A stretch of DNA of 8,818 bases, taken from contig CAIXQV010000331.1 in the NCBI GenBank assembly GCA_903921605.1, forward strand, positions 1 through 8,818. Reading direction: 5' to 3'. Position 1 is the first letter of the stretch, and each line of letters begins with the position of its first letter. Below the pieces are notes generated by a model. It saw only the letters and a list, made by a program, of their open reading frames with translations, was not told the DNA's origin and did no database searches. Shown here one piece after another: positions 5,388-8,818 of the stretch. This DNA is from an uncultured Planctomycetaceae bacterium (lineage in GTDB: Bacteria > Planctomycetota > Planctomycetia > Planctomycetales > Planctomycetaceae). Position numbers and translations under genes: made by a program.

Positions 5388-6326
5388 ATGTCTGCAAAAG
5401 AATTTCGTGGCCGGATTGTGATCGCTGGCGGAAGCGGATTTCTCGGAATCTCGCTTGCGACTCATCTTGCATCGATTGGCTACGCCGTGGATATCTTGTC
5501 CAGAACCCCGCCAGGAGTCATCGGAGCCTGGCGACACGTTCAATGGGATGGTCGCACCATCGGCCCATGGAAGGATGCTCTTGACGGTGCCGATGGCCTG
5601 ATCAATCTCGCGGGCCGCAGCGTAGACTGTATCAAGACACCGGATCACTGCGATGAAATCCTGCGGTCACGCGTCGAGGCAACTCGAGTACTAGGGAAGG
5701 CAATTCGTACAATCGAGCGGATACCACCGGTCTGGGTCCAGATGGGCACTGCTCACATTTACGGCGATCCGGAAATCATCTGCACGGAAGACTCTGCATT
5801 CGGATTCGGACTCGCACCCACAGTCGGACGAGCGTGGGAAGAAGAATTGAGTCGAAACGCACACTCCTCCCAGCGTACCGTCATTCTTCGAACAAGCTTT
5901 GTCATTGGCAGAAATCGCGGTTCTGGTCAGGGCGCGTTGGGTAAACTGCGATTACTAGCTCGCCTGGGGCTGGGAGGAACGGTTGGACACGGCCGACAGG
6001 GGATGAGTTGGATTCACGAAGCAGATATGAACGCGATCTTTCAGAGAGCATTGACCTGCGAGACCATGTCAGGGGCTTACATAGCCTCTTCGCCATTTCC
6101 AGAATCTCAAAAGGACTTCATGGCCGCATTGCGAAGAGCAGTCGGCATGCCAGTCGGTCTCCCCGCGCCAGCATGGCTTGTTCGGCTTGGTGCACCGCTG
6201 CTGCTTCGCACTGACCCGGAGCTTGCAATCTATGGCCGTTATGTCGTGCCGCGCCGACTTCTATCTGAACAGTTCGATTTCGAATTCCCTCGGTTGGAAG
6301 ACGCTTTGGCGGACCTTCTTCCATAG
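5388..6326 (+). CDS. TIGR01777 / YfcH-type NAD(P)-binding epimerase-like protein
   Basis: This complete 312-residue protein has the extended-SDR Rossmann fold. GGSGFLG (14-20) is the dinucleotide-binding loop, followed by the second strand VDILSRTPP (34-42), the [11 protein letters not shown] stretch (51-61) seen in this family, INLAGRSV (72-79), [13 protein letters not shown] (94-106), a strand leading to IYGDPE (124-129), [11 protein letters not shown] (165-175), [10 protein letters not shown] (205-214), and a C-terminal DUF1731-like part (about 245-312) with [22 protein letters not shown]. Length and motif order fit TIGR01777 proteins (E. coli YfcH, human SDR39U1), whose substrate is unknown. 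The YxxxK dyad of classical SDRs is not intact: Y125 is followed by E129 at the Lys position, as is usual in this group, where YYGD is the conserved form. AAGTGGA (5375-5381), 6 nt before the ATG, may serve as the ribosome binding site. It converges with the nuclease gene across 49 nt that contain no clear terminator. Confidence 0.9.
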   Translation: MSAKEFRGRIVIAGGSGFLGISLATHLASIGYAVDILSRTPPGVIGAWRHVQWDGRTIGPWKDALDGADGLINLAGRSVDCIKTPDHCDEILRSRVEATRVLGKAIRTIERIPPVWVQMGTAHIYGDPEIICTEDSAFGFGLAPTVGRAWEEELSRNAHSSQRTVILRTSFVIGRNRGSGQGALGKLRLLARLGLGGTVGHGRQGMSWIHEADMNAIFQRALTCETMSGAYIASSPFPESQKDFMAALRRAVGMPVGLPAPAWLVRLGAPLLLRTDPELAIYGRYVVPRRLLSEQFDFEFPRLEDALADLLP

Positions 6327-6375
6327 ACCGTAATCGCACCCTAAGTAATCAGCATCAAACCGCCGAACTAGAAAA

Positions 6376-8818
6376 TCAGCGTCCTTGCCACATTACAAGC
6401 CACGGAATATTTCGGTCAATCACAGGGTCCTGGCAGATGCGGGCGAGGTCTGAATAACGTTGATCATTCATCGCAGTGACTCGATCGATCTTCAGATCAA
6501 TGATGTCCGCAGCCACTTGGCGAGCCAACGTCTCGGCGGTGAACAATTCGTCGTCGGACCACGTTGCAGCCTCGTAGCCAACTTTACTCAGGTCGCCGGG
6601 CAATTGAATATAGCCCAGATGGACGGTGCCTTTGATCTTCAGCGACTTCACCAGCAGGCGATACAACGGCAATTGCAGATCAACCCATTCGTCCTTTTTG
6701 CGATGAGTTCTATTCGGCGGTTCAGCGGCTTCACTGGTTTTGTAATCCAGCACACGCCATTCGCCACTGGGTTCATGACGATCGATCCTGTCAACTCGCC
6801 CAATCAGATTGACAGGGCGTCCATTCACGTCGGAGAAGTCATCGCAAATAAGATCCCGTTCAGTGTACGCGATATGCCAGCCTTCCCTCAGGCTTTCAAC
6901 CTGCCATCGAGCAAATGCGATCAACCGACTTTCCAGCATCTTGAGCTGAACACTCACGGTTGCCGATCGAGACCTGCCAAAGCGTCCGAGCGATTCACGA
7001 TGCAGCTCCTGCAACAGATATGTCTCAATCGCTTCGGTGCTGAGAGATTCACGAAAATCAGACTCCCCAAAACTCTTCAGTACATCATGCATCAGACTTC
7101 CAAACGCGGGTGCGTTGAGTTCTCTGACGTCGTCTTCGATGGATCGCAGTCTTAATTCACGACGCAGAAAATATCGATACGGACATTGCAGGTATTCTCG
7201 AAACGCAGTGACGGGGATTTCCGTCGGGGCAGCTGGCACATCAACAGGCTGCGGCACGATGAACCCACTCAGGCGAGGCATTGAGTCTGCAGAGTTCTCG
7301 ACAACAGTCTCCGCTGTGGAGGTATTCTCGGCCACATAATCCGGGTCGTAGAATCGCCGAACTCGCTCGGGAATCGAACGAGGATCCGCGGCAAACCACA
7401 AGCGACTGGGCGACAACGGATTGCCCTGCACATCGGTCCGACCTTTGATCAGCACAACCATGCGGCGACTGCGAAGGATCGACGTCATCGCATAAGCATC
7501 ACGAGCATAGCGGCGGCGATTATCTGTCAGTTCCAATCGTGTTCGCAGGCTGTTGGGCATAAACGCGTCGGAGTTCATCGACTCCGGAACTTTGCCTTCA
7601 TTAAAGCCCGTCAGAATAAGAACCGGACTGTCATCGAGCGTCAGCTCCAGCCACCCCAGCAGTTCGACCGCATTCTTGTCGGCTTCGGGCGGGATCGCGT
7701 CGTCAGCAATCTGCTTCAACAACAATTGCAGAGACTGACTGGCCGAACACAAGGGCAGGGCGGCCGAAGGAATTCTTTGCAATTGTTCATTTAGATCCTG
7801 CAGCTTTGTCACACATTCGACGATGCCTCGATCCGCAGCCGATTCGCTGTGCAGTTCGCGATCGCCGTAGATCGTCGCGAGAACTCGCACGGCCCCTTCG
7901 GCCCACTCAGATAATGGCCGACGCTGTTCAAGTTGCTGAGTCAATGACGATTCTGAGGCATCAGCCAATTCATCAAGCGTTCTTTGCCGCGACTTGCGGA
8001 CTGGCGTTGCTTTTTGAGGTTTCAGCTTTCCGACTGCGGAACCAGAGTATTCGGCGGAATAAGCATCAGCCACCAGACAACGGAGCAGGGCTTCAACTGA
8101 GCGACAAACTTCGGCGACCAGAATCCTGCGAGGAGCCTTCCCCAGCATTTCGCCGGGAGTCACCTGAAGATGATCAATCATGTACTGATCAAGCTCGCTG
8201 AGCCAGATATCGCATTTCGCAAGAGCATCGTCATCGTTGAGTGTGTTGGAAAGATTCTGAGTGATCCATTCGTTCACATCAGGATGTCGCACCAGATCGC
8301 TCAGCGTCGCAAAGTCGGCCGGCATGTCATCTCGTGCAGAGGCGATGTGCAGAGCAAGAGACTGCAGAAGTCGAAACGGGCGAGTTTCCGAGACATACAT
8401 TCCAACCGGCCATTGTCCCATGATTCCAGCATCAGCCATGGACTGCAACAGAGTCGGGACCATCGTGTCATCAGCAACACCGATCGTGATGTCATCGGCT
8501 CGATAGATACCGTTATGCGACGCCAACTCTGCCATTGCCGCCTGAGCCTGCTCGGCCGGCGATCCCGTGATGCGGGTCGTTTCAATCTTGATATCGAGCT
8601 GACGGTTCTCCCAGACATCAGCTTTCACACATCCGTATGCATCGAAATCATCCTGCTCAGATTCGGCCGCATGAATTAATGAGGTGACTCGATCGGCGAC
8701 CTGATCGAGCATTTGCCGAATGATGCGATTCATGTCGACAGTACCGATCAGAATGATGTCGCAATCTGTCTGACACTCATTCATCTGCACCGCAATCAAT
8801 CGCGCGGCTTGAGGATCC
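6376..8818 (-). CDS. AddB-like PD-(D/E)XK nuclease, N-terminus beyond right edge
   Basis: The frame is open to the right edge, so the start lies outside; about 813 residues are visible. Numbering below counts from the TTG at 8799, which is probably internal. Residues about 1-480 resemble the inactivated UvrD-like helicase region of AddB: ITIGVADDTMVPTL (104-117), a strand VLILTGFNEGKVPES (393-407), then SLRTRLELTDNRRRYARDAY (417-436). The C-terminal nuclease domain (about 528-770) has TAFREYLQCPYRYFLRRELR (531-550), FGSLMHDVL with H571, GRVDRID with D670, VLDYKT with D685 and K687, and DLQLPLY with Q709 and Y713. The PD-(D/E)XK active site is therefore intact. AddB works with the AddA helicase-nuclease to resect DNA double-strand ends for RecA-dependent repair. 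In AddB an Fe-S cluster is held by one Cys before the nuclease and three near the C-terminus; here C539 is present, but after the nuclease only C789 remains and there is no CxxC. No AddA gene lies downstream; it could lie upstream, outside the window. Confidence 0.85.
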   Translation of the reverse strand, partial: DPQAARLIAVQMNECQTDCDIILIGTVDMNRIIRQMLDQVADRVTSLIHAAESEQDDFDAYGCVKADVWENRQLDIKIETTRITGSPAEQAQAAMAELASHNGIYRADDITIGVADDTMVPTLLQSMADAGIMGQWPVGMYVSETRPFRLLQSLALHIASARDDMPADFATLSDLVRHPDVNEWITQNLSNTLNDDDALAKCDIWLSELDQYMIDHLQVTPGEMLGKAPRRILVAEVCRSVEALLRCLVADAYSAEYSGSAVGKLKPQKATPVRKSRQRTLDELADASESSLTQQLEQRRPLSEWAEGAVRVLATIYGDRELHSESAADRGIVECVTKLQDLNEQLQRIPSAALPLCSASQSLQLLLKQIADDAIPPEADKNAVELLGWLELTLDDSPVLILTGFNEGKVPESMNSDAFMPNSLRTRLELTDNRRRYARDAYAMTSILRSRRMVVLIKGRTDVQGNPLSPSRLWFAADPRSIPERVRRFYDPDYVAENTSTAETVVENSADSMPRLSGFIVPQPVDVPAAPTEIPVTAFREYLQCPYRYFLRRELRLRSIEDDVRELNAPAFGSLMHDVLKSFGESDFRESLSTEAIETYLLQELHRESLGRFGRSRSATVSVQLKMLESRLIAFARWQVESLREGWHIAYTERDLICDDFSDVNGRPVNLIGRVDRIDRHEPSGEWRVLDYKTSEAAEPPNRTHRKKDEWVDLQLPLYRLLVKSLKIKGTVHLGYIQLPGDLSKVGYEAATWSDDELFTAETLARQVAADIIDLKIDRVTAMNDQRYSDLARICQDPVIDRNIPWLVMWQGR

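Noticed and set aside
6460..7155. Plus-strand open frame of 231 codons
   Set aside because: It is antisense to the nuclease domain, whose active-site motifs are all on the minus strand.
8797..8799. TTG as the true start of the nuclease gene
   Set aside because: The reading frame continues without a stop to the right edge, and the protein lacks the N-terminal part expected for AddB-like proteins, so the start lies outside the window.
8813..8818. GGATCC at the right edge as a cloning junction
   Set aside because: The same hexamer also occurs at 252-257 and 7382-7387, and the reading frame runs through the edge normally, so there is no evidence of a chimera or vector join.

Overview
The window looks like chromosomal DNA from a planctomycete of moderate G+C content. 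This rests on gene content alone: an exported ThuA-like/DUF1080 fusion, a ceramidase-like exported protein of the kind common in Planctomycetes, a membrane-anchored protein with the 'DPFDGKPLRF ... YSIGDNRVDDGGD' ending that recurs in planctomycetal hypothetical proteins, and a diverged AddB-like nuclease. No rRNA, tRNA, CRISPR array, transposase or phage gene was seen. No database search was possible, so all family names come from motif recognition.

Layout, left to right. (1) Positions 1-2399, minus strand: an apparent two-gene operon. The first gene (717-2399) is a secreted ThuA-like domain fused to a DUF1080 (3-keto-disaccharide hydrolase) domain. The second starts 47 nt downstream (669 down to the left edge) and is the N-terminal part of a secreted neutral-ceramidase-like protein. 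It runs off the window, so it is easily missed if only closed reading frames are considered. (2) Positions 2400-2838: a 439-nt divergent intergenic region with two strong inverted repeats, a tandem 8-bp repeat and candidate promoters, but no convincing gene. (3) Positions 2839-4182, plus strand: a GTG-started, membrane-anchored planctomycete hypothetical protein. (4) Positions 4183-4257: a convergent gap with a REP-like inverted repeat that runs into the stop codon of the next gene. (5) Positions 4258-5157, minus strand: a complete cytosolic-looking M28 zinc aminopeptidase. (6) Positions 5158-5387: a divergent regulatory region with three perfect palindromes. (7) Positions 5388-6326, plus strand: a TIGR01777/YfcH-type NAD(P)-binding epimerase-like protein. 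(8) Position 6376 to the right edge, minus strand: the C-terminal ~813 residues of an AddB-like inactivated-helicase/PD-(D/E)XK nuclease whose N-terminus lies outside the window.

The two leftmost genes plausibly act together outside the cytoplasm on glycans or glycolipids. The remaining genes look like unrelated single-gene transcription units in alternating orientation: peptide turnover, a redox enzyme of unknown substrate, and DNA double-strand-break processing. I see no clearly novel multigene system. The most useful observations are the unclosed ceramidase-like gene, the fused ThuA-DUF1080 exoenzyme, the apparent lack of the AddB Fe-S cysteine cluster, and several palindromic or hairpin elements between genes.
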